NCBI RefSeq assembly: GCF_008119785.1
Contig: NZ_VSFA01000025.1
Coordinates: 20,090-84,089, forward strand
Direction of reading: 5' to 3'
Length of the DNA stretch: 64,000 bases
DNA from: Micromonospora sp. MP36
GTDB taxonomy: Bacteria > Actinomycetota > Actinomycetes > Mycobacteriales > Micromonosporaceae
Position numbers and translations under genes: made by a program. Below the pieces are notes generated by a model, which was given only the letters and a program-made list of their open reading frames with translations, was not told the DNA's origin and did not search any database. Below are positions 1 through 7,891 of this stretch, one piece after another; positions within the stretch are counted from its first letter, which is position 1; the number at the start of each line of letters is the position of its first letter.

Positions 1-297
1 GAGTTCGATGAGCAGACCGGTGGCGTTGAACAGGAAGAACAGTACGTATTCGCGGCGCAGTGCCGACTTCGGTCGATCCCGGTACGTCCAGTGCCGGTTC
101 ATCAGATACGACGTGATCGTCGCGACGATGGTCGCCACCACGGTCGCCTTGAGCTGGCCGTCGCGGAAAACCGTGAGTGCCAGCGCATTGAACACCGCGT
201 AATTGATGACGGTGTTGATGCCGCCGACGATGCCGAATTTGAGCGCCTCGTGGATGAACTTCTGCCAGCGCTCGGGCAGCAGACGGACTCCAGGCAT
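1..297 (-). CDS. GtrA family membrane protein, 3' end outside window
   Basis: Ninety-nine codons are visible, starting at ATG 297 and running off the left edge. The start has a good ribosome site (AAGGTG about 8 nt upstream). The reading begins MPGVRLLPERWQKF and then shows hydrophobic segments with the GtrA signature: FGIVGGINTVINYAVFNAL, then a second helix ending in the basic MNRHWTYRDR loop, then EYVLFFLFNATG. GtrA-like proteins are small four-helix membrane proteins thought to move or support lipid-linked sugars during cell-envelope glycosylation. The gene directly upstream (362-898) is a second GtrA protein in the same orientation, so this is a tandem pair. The substrate cannot be deduced. 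Confidence 0.85.
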   Translation of the reverse strand, partial: MPGVRLLPERWQKFIHEALKFGIVGGINTVINYAVFNALALTVFRDGQLKATVVATIVATITSYLMNRHWTYRDRPKSALRREYVLFFLFNATGLLIEL

Positions 298-361
298 GCG
301 AAACACCTTAGGGCAGTGGGCAGGGCCGGCTCGGCCCGGCGGGACGGGAATGGGCGCTGGG

Positions 362-898
362 TCACGCCCCTGACTCTCGGTCGTCGCTCGTTGCCGGAAC
401 GGGAGGAGTTCCCGCCTCCACGAAAACGAACCGCCGGTACGACCAGAATCGGAACAGCGTCCCGAGGCCGGTGCCGACGATGAAGCTGGCGATGTTGTCG
501 GCCAGTGGGGTCTGGAACACCCGGGGCCAGAGACCGCCCAGCCCGTAGTGACTGATGGCGAGACACGCCACCGCGATGCCGAGGCCGACCCCGTTGAAGA
601 AGAAGAACAGCGCGTATTCCCGAGCCGGGTGGGAGCGCTGGCGGTGCCGCCAGGTCCAGAACCGGTTGCCCAGGAAGGCCAGGGTGGCCGCCACCACCGT
701 GGAGATGGTCTTCGCCAGGACCGGCGGCTCGTGCTGGACGCTGGCCAGGTAGTTGAAGAGCGCGAAGTCGACGAGGAAGGCGAGCCCGCCCACCGTGGCG
801 AACTTGCTCAGCTCGCGGACCAGGTGACCGAAACGGTCGATCAGGACCCCGAGCAGACCCCGACGGGTCTGCGGAGCCCCCGGCTGGTCCCCGGTCAT
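362..898 (-). CDS. GtrA family membrane protein
   Basis: A 178-residue protein if ATG 898 is used; an in-frame ATG at 934 would add 12 residues and neither has a convincing ribosome site, so the start is uncertain. Four hydrophobic segments are visible, with the family pattern KFATVGGLAFLVDFALFNYL in the first helix, FLGNRFWTWRHR after the second, EYALFFFFNGVGLGI in the third, and a final FWSYRRFVF. This matches the GtrA/DPMS family, proposed flippases or accessory proteins for polyprenyl-linked sugars in cell-wall glycan assembly. It lies 64 bp upstream of a second GtrA gene in the same direction and is divergent from pckG. Specific function unknown. Confidence 0.85.
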   Translation of the reverse strand: MTGDQPGAPQTRRGLLGVLIDRFGHLVRELSKFATVGGLAFLVDFALFNYLASVQHEPPVLAKTISTVVAATLAFLGNRFWTWRHRQRSHPAREYALFFFFNGVGLGIAVACLAISHYGLGGLWPRVFQTPLADNIASFIVGTGLGTLFRFWSYRRFVFVEAGTPPVPATSDDRESGA

Positions 899-1391
899 CG
901 TCGCGGCCACCCGCCGAGAGTACCGGTTGGGCATGGCAGGGAGGGGTAGCAACGGCGAGCGGGCGGCACACCGGTGCGGCGTGCCGCCGAGCGGTGCGAG
1001 ATCCGGCTGCGGGACGCAGTGGTCACGCCCGTCCCGCCTTCCTGCCCGGTCCCGTCTATGTGAACGGAGCGTAACCGGCCGGCGGCGGAATTTGGCGGGA
1101 TCGAGCAGGTCCCTCGCGGCGCGGCGGCCACCCGTTGCGGGCGCGCCGCCGGGTGTCCGTCGAAGGTTTCTCACAAGATTTGCGTGAAACTGCGCGCGAA
1201 AGCGGGTATCAGATCGCGATGCCGCAGCGTGGCCGTACCTTGTGCAGTTCTTCACAACGAGTCCCACTGACTCTCGACGCAGGCCGGTTTACGCTGAGGC
1301 CAATCCCAGGTTTCCACGAAGGCGACGCGCCCGCGCGCCAGAACTCGTGCATCCAATACATCGGTCAGCGTCGACCACAAGGAGATGTGAC
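899..1391. other. Divergent intergenic region, gtrA-like / pckG
   Basis: This 493-bp gap separates the divergent GtrA gene and pckG. No ORF in it has convincing protein character. It holds a Rex-like inverted repeat at 1240-1257 (listed separately) and the pckG ribosome site AAGGAG at about 1379-1384. No clear terminator or RNA structure was seen. Confidence 0.6.
1240..1257. promoter_or_regulatory. Rex-like operator candidate upstream of pckG
   Basis: The sequence TTGTGCAGTTCTTCACAA matches the Rex operator TTGTGAA-N4-TTCACAA at 13 of 14 defined bases, with the correct 18-bp width. Rex is the NADH/NAD-sensing repressor of actinobacteria and firmicutes. The site lies about 135 bp upstream of the pckG start. 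Assignment to Rex is inference; no rex gene is in the window. Confidence 0.4.
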
Positions 1392-3236
1392 ATGGTTGCT
1401 CCGGCTACTGTTCGGGGTATCGATCAGGCCCCGACGTCCCACCCCAAACTGCTCGCCTGGGTACGTGAGGTCGCGGAACTGACCACTCCGGATCGGGTGG
1501 TCTGGGTGGACGGGTCCGATGAGGAGTGGCGCCGCCTCACCGACGAACTCGTCGAGAACGGCACCCTGATCCGGCTGAACCCCGAGAAGAAGCCCAACTC
1601 GTTCTACGCCCGGACGGACCCGACGGACGTCGCGCGGGTCGAGGAGCGCACCTTCATCTGCTCGGTCGACGAGGCGGACGCCGGCCCCACCAACAACTGG
1701 ATGGCGCCGGCCGAGATGAAGCGCACCATGACGGACCTCTACCGCGGTTCGATGCGCGGCCGGACGATGTACGTCATTCCGTTCGTGATGGGCCCGGTCG
1801 AGGCGAAGAACCCGATGTTCGGCGTCGAGATCACCGACAGCGGCTACGTGGTCGCCTCGATGCGGATCATGACGCGGATGGGCGCGAAGATCCTGGAGGC
1901 GATGGGCGACGACGCCGACTTCGTGCGTGCCCTGCACTCCATCGGCGCCCCGCTCGCCCCCGGCCAGCAGGACGTGGCGTGGCCGTGCAACGACACCAAG
2001 TACATTTCGCACTTCCCGGAGACCCGGGAGATCTGGTCCTTCGGCTCCGGCTACGGCGGCAACTCGCTGCTGGGCAAGAAGTGCTACTCGCTGCGGATCG
2101 CCAGCGTGATGGGCCGGGACGAGGGCTGGCTCGCCGAGCACATGTTGATCCTCAAGATCACCTCGCCGGAGGGCCGCGTCTACCACGTCGCCGGCGCCTT
2201 CCCGTCGGCCTGCGGCAAGACCAACCTGGCCATGCTGGAGCCCACCATCCCGGGCTGGAAGGTCGAGACCATCGGCGACGACATCGCCTGGATGCGGTTC
2301 GGCCCGGACGGCCGCCTCTACGCGATCAACCCCGAGTTCGGCCTCTTCGGGGTCGCCCCGGGCACCGACTGGAAGACCAACGCCAACGCGATGCGGACTC
2401 TGGACCGCGGCAACTCCGTCTTCACCAACGTCGCGCTGACCGACGACGGCGACATCTGGTGGGAGGGCATGGGTGAGCCGCCGGCGCACCTGGTCGACTG
2501 GAAGGGCCGGGACTGGACGCCGGAGAGCGGCGAGCTCTCCTCGCACGCCAACAGCCGGTTCTGCACCCCGATCACCCAGTGCCCGATCCTCGCCGAGGAC
2601 TACTACGACCCGAACGGGGTGCCGATCGACGCCATCCTGTTCGGCGGCCGTCGCCGGGACACGGTCCCGCTGGTCACCGAGGCGCGTGACTGGGTGCACG
2701 GGGTCTACATGGGCGCCACGCTCTCCTCGGAGACCACCGCGGCGGCCTCCGGCGCGGTCGGCGTGGTCCGCCGCGACCCGATGGCGATGCTGCCGTTCAT
2801 CGGCTACCACGCCGGCGACTACTTCCGGCACTGGATCGAGATGGGCAAGGGCGTCGACGGCGACGAGGCGAAGCTGCCCAAGATCTACTACGTCAACTGG
2901 TTCCGCAAGGACCCGGACGGCAGCTTCCTCTGGCCGGGCTTCGGCGAGAACTCCCGGGTGCTCAAGTGGATCATCGAGCGGATCGAGGGTCGTGCCGAGG
3001 CCGTCGAGACGCCGATCGGCATGGTCCCGGCTCAGGACGCGCTCGACGTCGAGGGCCTGGACATGACCCCGGAGGACGTCCGGATCGCCCTCAAGGTCGA
3101 CCCGGAGGAGTGGCGCAACGAGCTGCCGCTGGTCACCGAGTGGTTCGAGAAGTTCGGGGACAAGCTCCCCGGCGTCCTCTGGGCCGAGCTGGACGCGCTG
3201 CGCGCCCGACTCGACGCGGAGCAGCCGCAGCGATAG
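1392..3236 (+). CDS. pckG: Phosphoenolpyruvate carboxykinase (GTP)
   Basis: A 614-residue protein, the usual length for the GTP-dependent enzyme, which converts oxaloacetate and GTP to PEP, CO2 and GDP as the entry step of gluconeogenesis (or runs in reverse anaplerotically). The P-loop FPSACGKTNLAML carries the reactive cysteine (Cys274) followed by Lys276-Thr277. Other family blocks are visible: NNWMAP near residue 100, PCNDTKYISHFPE near 200, MLPFIGYHAGDY near 475, and KIYYVNWFRKD. Start ATG 1392 is chosen because AAGGAG lies about 8 nt upstream; the reading frame is open further upstream but lacks any ribosome site. Two hairpins follow the stop. A Rex-like dyad upstream suggests redox control. 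ppc, eno and glpX in the same window act at or near the same metabolic node. Confidence 0.98.
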   Translation: MVAPATVRGIDQAPTSHPKLLAWVREVAELTTPDRVVWVDGSDEEWRRLTDELVENGTLIRLNPEKKPNSFYARTDPTDVARVEERTFICSVDEADAGPTNNWMAPAEMKRTMTDLYRGSMRGRTMYVIPFVMGPVEAKNPMFGVEITDSGYVVASMRIMTRMGAKILEAMGDDADFVRALHSIGAPLAPGQQDVAWPCNDTKYISHFPETREIWSFGSGYGGNSLLGKKCYSLRIASVMGRDEGWLAEHMLILKITSPEGRVYHVAGAFPSACGKTNLAMLEPTIPGWKVETIGDDIAWMRFGPDGRLYAINPEFGLFGVAPGTDWKTNANAMRTLDRGNSVFTNVALTDDGDIWWEGMGEPPAHLVDWKGRDWTPESGELSSHANSRFCTPITQCPILAEDYYDPNGVPIDAILFGGRRRDTVPLVTEARDWVHGVYMGATLSSETTAAASGAVGVVRRDPMAMLPFIGYHAGDYFRHWIEMGKGVDGDEAKLPKIYYVNWFRKDPDGSFLWPGFGENSRVLKWIIERIEGRAEAVETPIGMVPAQDALDVEGLDMTPEDVRIALKVDPEEWRNELPLVTEWFEKFGDKLPGVLWAELDALRARLDAEQPQR

Positions 3237-3244
3237 GTGCGCCG

Positions 3245-3263
3245 GTTGCCCGTATAGGGCAAC
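3245..3263 (+). terminator. Small hairpin after pckG
   Basis: GTTGCCC and GGGCAAC pair perfectly around a 5-nt loop, 9 nt after the pckG stop codon. It precedes the larger stem at 3278-3315. Confidence 0.5.
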
Positions 3264-3277
3264 ACCGGATGCCACAA

Positions 3278-3315
3278 GGACGGCCGCCGAGACCATCAAG
3301 GTCCGGCGGCCGTCC
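3278..3315 (+). terminator. Hairpin terminator after pckG
   Basis: The arms GGACGGCCGCCG (3278-3289) and CGGCGGCCGTCC (3304-3315) are perfectly complementary, and GACC/GGTC inside the loop extends the stem after one bulged A. There is no T tract, as is common for terminators in high-GC actinobacteria. Confidence 0.7.
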
Positions 3316-3350
3316 CCCGTCCAAGCGCCGACCGCCCTCCGCGCTGCGGT

Positions 3351-3404
3351 GATCATGAGGTTGACGGCGGTGGAAGACATCGACATCGCCTCCAACTTCA
3401 TGAG
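3351..3404. repeat. Dispersed palindromic repeat, copy A (imperfect)
   Basis: Begins GATCATGAGGTTGACGGCGG and ends in CCAACTTCATGAG; the two arms pair at about 16 of 20 positions. It shares the core CATGARGTTG with the elements at 21917-21979 and 42845-42893. All three lie in short intergenic gaps. This copy lies just upstream of the flavoprotein gene starting at 3445. Confidence 0.65.
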
Positions 3405-3444
3405 CACCGGGTGCGATCGTCCAGGGGCGGGGCAGGATGAGCGG

Positions 3445-4587
3445 GTGGGCGCGGAGTGGGACGTGATCGTGGTGGGGGCGGGGCCGGCGGGGTCGGCCGC
3501 CGCGCTCGCCGCGCGGCGGGCCGGGGCGCGGGTGCTGCTGCTGGACCGGTACGACTTTCCCCGTGACAAGGCGTGTGGCGACGGCATCGCGGCGCACGCG
3601 CTGGACGTCCTCGCCGAGCTGGGGGTAACCGGGGCGGTCGACGGGTACGCCCCGCTGCCCGCGCTGCGGCTCGTCGGCCCCGGCGGTGGCACGGTGGCCC
3701 GGGCGCTGCCCCGGCCCGCGTACACGGTGCCCCGGGCGGTGTTCGACGCCCGGCTGGTGGCCGCGGCGGTCACCGCCGGTGCGGAGCTGCGCCGGCACAC
3801 CGTACGCCGGGTCGACCTGCGCGACGACCGGGTGGTGCTCGACGGCGAGCTGACCGGCCGGGCCGTGGTGGGGGCGGACGGTGCGGGCTCCGTGCTCCGT
3901 CGGGCCCTCGGCCATCCGGTGAACCCGGACCGTCACCTCGCGCTGGCCATCCGTGGCTACGCCCCGGCGCTGCCCGGCCCGCCCGAGCAGCTCATCATCA
4001 CCTCGGCCCCGCGCTGGCCGGCGTACGCGTGGTCCTTTCCGATCGGGGACGGCCGGGCGAACGTCGGGTACGGGGAGGTACTGCGCGGCGAGCCACTGAC
4101 CCGCGCGCACCTGCTGGACCGGCTGGCCGCCCTGCTGCCCGGCACCGATCCGGCCAGGGTCACCGAGTTGCGGGCCCACCACCTGCCGCTCTCCACGCAC
4201 CGGCCGGTGCCCGGGCGGGGCCGGGTGGTGCTGGCTGGCGACGCGCTGTCGCTGATCAATCCGTTCACCGGCGAGGGCATCTTCTACGCGCTGCGCTCCG
4301 GCGCGCTGGCCGGCGTGGCGGCGGCCGGCAGCCCGGCGCAGGCGGCCCGCCGGTACGCCGACACCCTCCGCCGCCGGCTCGGCACGCATTTGCGGCACAG
4401 CTCGGCGGCCGCCTGGCTGGCCCGACGGCGTCAGGTGGTGGACGCGGCGGTCCGCGCGGCCCGGCGGGACGGTCGGGTCTACCGGACCGTGGTGGAGCTG
4501 GGACTGGGTGACGGACGTCTCGACGCCCGTACCCTGGCCATGATCGGCATCGGTCTCACCCAGCGAGATCAGCCACCGCGACACTGA
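3445..4587 (+). CDS. Geranylgeranyl reductase family FAD-dependent oxidoreductase
   Basis: A 380-residue flavoprotein. The N-terminus has the FAD dinucleotide fold (DVIVVGAGPAGSAAALAA, about residues 6-23), followed by the family block RYDFPRDKACGDGI and, near residue 270, the second FAD motif GDALSLINPFTGEGI. This family reduces isoprenoid double bonds, for example in menaquinone side chains or polyprenyl lipids; the true substrate here is unknown. The neighbouring cis-prenyltransferase starts 28 bp downstream, which fits a lipid or quinone role. GTG 3445 is preferred over upstream ATG codons, because those lie inside a palindromic repeat and CAGGAT (3433-3438) sits at the right distance for a leaderless start. 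Confidence 0.9.
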   Translation: MGAEWDVIVVGAGPAGSAAALAARRAGARVLLLDRYDFPRDKACGDGIAAHALDVLAELGVTGAVDGYAPLPALRLVGPGGGTVARALPRPAYTVPRAVFDARLVAAAVTAGAELRRHTVRRVDLRDDRVVLDGELTGRAVVGADGAGSVLRRALGHPVNPDRHLALAIRGYAPALPGPPEQLIITSAPRWPAYAWSFPIGDGRANVGYGEVLRGEPLTRAHLLDRLAALLPGTDPARVTELRAHHLPLSTHRPVPGRGRVVLAGDALSLINPFTGEGIFYALRSGALAGVAAAGSPAQAARRYADTLRRRLGTHLRHSSAAAWLARRRQVVDAAVRAARRDGRVYRTVVELGLGDGRLDARTLAMIGIGLTQRDQPPRH

Positions 4588-4615
4588 TCTTCAACCTGGG
4601 TCGCTACCCTGCAAG

Positions 4616-5389
4616 GTGATGACTCTGCGGAAACTCCTCTACTCCGTGTACGAGCGCCGGCTGACGGCGAAGCTCGCGGGCAAGCCGGTGCCCCGGCACG
4701 TCGGCGTGATGTGCGACGGCAACCGCAGATGGGCCCGGGAGATGGGCTTCGTCGATCCGAACGACGGCCACCGGATGGGCGCGGAGCGGATCAAGGAGCT
4801 GCTGCGCTGGTGCGACGCGGCCGGCGTCGGGCACGTGACGCTCTGGCTGCTCTCCACCGACAACCTCTCCCGGCCGGCCGCCGAGCTGGACCCGCTGCTC
4901 CAGATCATCGAGGACCTCACCACCGAGCTGGCCGAGGAGGGCAACCCCTGGCGGCTGCGCATGGTCGGCGCCCTCGACGTGCTGCCCGCGCACCACGCCG
5001 CCGCGCTCAAGGCGGCCGCGGAGCGCACCCGGGAGCGCAGCGGCGGGGCGCAGGTCAACATCGCCGTCGGGTACGGCGGGCGGCGCGAGATCGCCGACGC
5101 GGTCCGCTCGCTGCTGCTGGAGCACGCGGCCAACGGCGGGACCATCGAGGAGCTGGCCGGCTCGATCGACGTCGACCTGATCTCCGAGCACCTCTACACC
5201 AAGGGCCTCCCGGACCCGGATCTGATCATCCGGACCAGCGGCGAGCAGCGGCTCTCCGGTTTCATGCTCTGGCAGTCGGCCCACTCGGAGTTCTACTTCT
5301 GCGAGCTCAACTGGCCCGACTTCCGCCGGGTCGACTTCCTCCGCGCCCTGCGCTCGTACGCCACCCGCCAGCGGCGCTACGGGGTCTGA
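4616..5389 (+). CDS. Cis-prenyl (isoprenyl) transferase, short-chain Z-type likely
   Basis: A 256/257-residue member of the undecaprenyl-diphosphate synthase family, which condenses isopentenyl diphosphate onto an allylic diphosphate with Z geometry. Visible motifs are HVGVMCDGNRRWA (catalytic Asp about residue 34), the LWLLSTDNLSRP block, VGYGGRREI, and the C-terminal RTSGEQRLSGFMLWQ and EFYFCELNWPDF. Length and position resemble M. tuberculosis Rv1086, a short-chain Z-farnesyl diphosphate synthase rather than the long-chain enzyme; that sub-assignment is inference. GTG 4616 and ATG 4619 are adjacent codons; a TACCCT hexamer at 4605-4610 suggests a nearly leaderless transcript beginning at the GTG. 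Confidence 0.93.
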   Translation: MMTLRKLLYSVYERRLTAKLAGKPVPRHVGVMCDGNRRWAREMGFVDPNDGHRMGAERIKELLRWCDAAGVGHVTLWLLSTDNLSRPAAELDPLLQIIEDLTTELAEEGNPWRLRMVGALDVLPAHHAAALKAAAERTRERSGGAQVNIAVGYGGRREIADAVRSLLLEHAANGGTIEELAGSIDVDLISEHLYTKGLPDPDLIIRTSGEQRLSGFMLWQSAHSEFYFCELNWPDFRRVDFLRALRSYATRQRRYGV

Positions 5390-5410
5390 CCAGTCCCCGG
5401 CGCAAAGCGG

Positions 5411-6235
5411 TCAGCGCAGCCGGGACAGGGCCCCGGTGAGGAAGTCGGCGAGGGCGGCGGGCGACTCGAGGGTGAGGTCGGCGGCGTCGGCGACCTCGTG
5501 CCCGGTCTCCGGGTTGGCGACGGCGACGCAGACGCCGATGAAGTCCGGGTCGGCGGCGGCCCGGGCGCGCAGGGCGGCGAACGCCTTGATGTCCGAGACG
5601 TCGTCACCGAAGTACCAGGCGCCCCCGGCGTCCTGGACCACCTCGCCGATGACCATGCCCTTGTCCCGGTCGACCGGCGGCTTCAGCTCCAGCACCATGC
5701 GTCCGGCCTGGCAGCGCAGGCCCAGTCGCTCGGCCCGCGCCCGGCCCCACTCCTGGACCAGGTCGCCGAGCTGGGGGGCGGTGCGCCAGTGCAGAGCGAC
5801 GGAGAGCCGCTTGAACTCCACCAGGGCGCCGGGCGGCAGCTCGGCGCGGGCCTGCTCGGCCAGCTCCGCCATGGTGGGCACCCAGGGCAGGGCCGCCGGC
5901 TCGGTCACGGTCTCTCCGCCGGAGTGGCTGTGCTCCAGGCCGTAGAGCCCGTACAGGTCGATGCCGGCGAGGCCGCCGAGCTGGTCGCGGAGGAACTCCA
6001 CCGGGCGCGCGGAGACGATGGCGATCCGGCGTACGTGCGGGGCGAGCGCCTCCAGCGCGGCGAGCACCTTCGGCGCGGGCCGGACCGCGGTGGGGTCGTC
6101 GTCGACCGGTGCCAGGGTGCCGTCGAAGTCGAAGAAGAACACCACGTCGGCGGCCCGGGTGGCGGTGGCCCGCCAGGCGTGCTCGGCGTCCAGCGGCGTC
6201 TTCGGCGATTGGTTGCCCAGATTCAACGGCGGCAC
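5411..6235 (-). CDS. otsB: Trehalose-phosphatase
   Basis: A 274-residue HAD-superfamily hydrolase that removes phosphate from trehalose 6-phosphate. Motif I is FFFDFDGTLAP (nucleophile Asp36, Asp38), motif II is in AIVSARPVEFL, the OtsB block GLYGLEHSHSGGE follows, and motif III/IV is GDDVSDIKAF with the upstream substrate segment LELKPPVDRDKG. The open frame continues far upstream but protein character begins at GTG 6235, and TACGCT seven nucleotides before it supports a leaderless start there. It converges on the prenyltransferase gene with a 21-bp gap. No otsA is in the window. Confidence 0.92.
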   Translation of the reverse strand: MPPLNLGNQSPKTPLDAEHAWRATATRAADVVFFFDFDGTLAPVDDDPTAVRPAPKVLAALEALAPHVRRIAIVSARPVEFLRDQLGGLAGIDLYGLYGLEHSHSGGETVTEPAALPWVPTMAELAEQARAELPPGALVEFKRLSVALHWRTAPQLGDLVQEWGRARAERLGLRCQAGRMVLELKPPVDRDKGMVIGEVVQDAGGAWYFGDDVSDIKAFAALRARAAADPDFIGVCVAVANPETGHEVADAADLTLESPAALADFLTGALSRLR

Positions 6236-6303
6236 GCGCGACAGCGTACCCCGGCCACGGCGGCGTATTCGTGGCCGAGATGTGACGCTCGGGCGACGCG
6301 GAT

Positions 6304-6657
6304 TCAGCGTTCGGCGGCTCCCCGTCCCCGGGGCCCGAACGGCACCACGGTCGCCTCCGGGCCGTGGCTCAGCAGGTAGCCCTCCACGAACCCGCTGTTG
6401 CGGTCGCCGGTGTGCGCCTCGATCTCGTTGAGCCGCGCCACCAGGAACTCGGTGAGTGCGCTGACCCGGTCGTTGAGCCGGTCGTGCAGCTCGGCGAGGA
6501 CGGCGAGGACCACCGCGGTGCCGGCCGTGGTGAGCGCGAAAAGATTGACGACCAGGGGAAGCTGCCCGCCGTTCAGTACGCCGACCACCACGTTGCCGGT
6601 CACGCACGATGTCACCGACACCACCGCGACCACGACTGCCAACCATTTCAGGGTCAT
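6304..6657 (-). CDS. Small two-helix membrane protein, unknown
   Basis: A 117-residue protein with two predicted membrane segments: residues about 4-27 (LAVVVAVVSVTSCVTGNVVVG) and about 33-56 (LPLVVNLFALTTAGTAVVLAV). A charged, probably helical region follows (ELHDRLNDRVSALTEFLVARLNEIE) and then a basic C-terminus. An excellent ribosome site (AAGGAGGGG) precedes the ATG, so it is likely a real gene despite no recognised family. The lone Cys in helix one is not a convincing lipobox. It lies between otsB and a helix-turn-helix regulator, all on the minus strand, but intergenic spacing does not prove co-transcription. Confidence 0.7.
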   Translation of the reverse strand: MTLKWLAVVVAVVSVTSCVTGNVVVGVLNGGQLPLVVNLFALTTAGTAVVLAVLAELHDRLNDRVSALTEFLVARLNEIEAHTGDRNSGFVEGYLLSHGPEATVVPFGPRGRGAAER

Positions 6658-6819
6658 GGACAGACCCCTCCTTCTGTCCCGCAGGGCTGGGTTCGGCCTT
6701 GTCCCGTCCCCCCGCCGACGACGAGCCCAAGCAGTACGAATAGGGACGCTAGCGTGCCCGTTACGCCCCCGGAGCGAAACGATCGGGTCTGACCTGCCGT
6801 TCTTTCGCCATCTGAGGAA

Positions 6820-7260
6820 CTAGCCGGCCTGTTTACCGCTGTTTCGAACATTGACCGGGAGGGTCGGCCGATAAGCGAGGTAACGAATGGTTTCCCGAAT
6901 GTGGAATTTCTCCGTGTCCGAGACGTTGGGGTCGACCAGTCGGCGCAGCAGCGCCTCGACGTCGGGGTCCATCGGCGGCGGCGTCGCGGGGGTACGCGGG
7001 CTGGTGGCGCGGTCCCAGCCGAGGGCGGTGAAGGCGGCGGCGGGGTTGAGGCCCAGCCCCTCGCAGAAGGCGACCACCCGTTCCGCCTCGGGGTCGCTGG
7101 CCCAGTCCCCGCGTACCCACCGGTTGATGGTCTGCCGGGAGACGCCGGTGCGCCGGGACACCTCGGTGCCGCTCCAGGCCCGCATGGCCCGCGCCTCGTC
7201 GAGGGCGCGGCGGACGAAGGTGGCGAAGGCGATCTTCCGTGCGTTGGCGGTCTCGGTCAC
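6820..7260 (-). CDS. XRE-type helix-turn-helix regulator
   Basis: A 146-residue DNA-binding protein. The helix-turn-helix is at about residues 25-55 (SGTEVSRRTGVSRQTINRWVRGDW), followed by FCEGLGLNPAAAFTALGW, as in Cro/C1-type regulators of actinomycetes. The C-terminal part has a short region (DPDVEALLRRLVDPNVSDTEKF) possibly used for dimerisation. GTG 7260 is chosen because TACCGT (7267-7272) lies exactly 6 nt upstream, the leaderless arrangement; the open frame upstream has no protein character. It is divergent from the unknown genes at 7525 and 7892, and the gap holds tandem 17-bp repeats that could be its operators. Confidence 0.85.
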   Translation of the reverse strand: MTETANARKIAFATFVRRALDEARAMRAWSGTEVSRRTGVSRQTINRWVRGDWASDPEAERVVAFCEGLGLNPAAAFTALGWDRATSPRTPATPPPMDPDVEALLRRLVDPNVSDTEKFHIRETIRYLAYRPTLPVNVRNSGKQAG

Positions 7261-7434
7261 TCCGTGACGGTACGACCCGTCGGTCTCGGCGGCGCGTCCC
7301 GGCGCGCTGCTGTCACGCTGACGTGACGGCGTACTCGGATTTCCGGTAAACGATCCAGTGCTGATCCTGAGGGGTGTCACCCGGGCAGAATAGGAGGACA
7401 CCAGGACGGCGGTAAACAGACGAAAAGCTGATAC

Positions 7435-7479
7435 TGTCACGCTCATGAGACAACTTACGGTGTGTCACGTGCATGAGAC
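7435..7479. promoter_or_regulatory. Tandem operator candidate, XRE gene / 7525 gene
   Basis: TGTCACGCTCATGAGAC (7435-7451) is repeated as TGTCACGTGCATGAGAC (7463-7479), differing at two positions and offset by 28 bp, which is close to three helical turns. A degenerate further copy, CTCACATGCGTCAC, follows at about 7489-7502. The repeats sit between the divergent regulator gene and the 113-residue unknown gene. Binding by the XRE protein is inference. Confidence 0.5.
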
Positions 7480-7524
7480 GATCAGTGCTCACATGCGTCA
7501 CTCCGCGGGTGACGAGGGGGTCTC

Positions 7525-7866
7525 GTGACCGAGCTTGCGACCCGTGCCCAGGCCTTCGGTCTGATCGCGGACGGCGTGGCCGCCGGGCTGAGCGCCCCCT
7601 GGCGCCTCTACCTCGCCCGCGGCTGCCGGTACCTCTCCCTCAGTGTCGGTGACCGGGCCGAGTGGAACGCCTGGCGAACCCACCTCGGCTGTCCGGAGCT
7701 GAGCGTCCGGGTCTACGACGCCGGCGGCGAGATCCGGCGCTCCTCGGTGGCCGAGGTGATCCTGGACGGCTGCCGGATCAGCGTCGAGCTGGTCGAGGAG
7801 GTCAGCACCGCCGACCTGGAGCGGCTGCTGGTCGTCGACCCCGAGGTCGAGCCGGAGGAGCGATGA
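7525..7866 (+). CDS. Conserved-looking hypothetical protein
   Basis: A 113-residue soluble acidic protein with no family I recognise. It is predicted mostly alpha/beta, with hydrophobic strands YLSLSV, LSVRVYDA, VAEVILDGCRISVELVEEV. GTG 7525 has a GAGGGGG ribosome site. It lies downstream of tandem repeats in the regulator gene's promoter region, and 25 bp upstream of a membrane protein gene, so regulator, this gene and the next may form one small controlled locus. Base composition is like the surroundings. Function unknown. Confidence 0.65.
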   Translation: MTELATRAQAFGLIADGVAAGLSAPWRLYLARGCRYLSLSVGDRAEWNAWRTHLGCPELSVRVYDAGGEIRRSSVAEVILDGCRISVELVEEVSTADLERLLVVDPEVEPEER

Positions 7867-7891
7867 CCCGGCGGCCGGCGGGAGTGACCGG

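Noticed and set aside
1365..3800. An 811-codon open frame on the minus strand opposite pckG
   Set aside because: Shadow frame caused by high third-position GC; low-complexity Arg/Val/Asp-rich translation and pckG on the other strand is certain.
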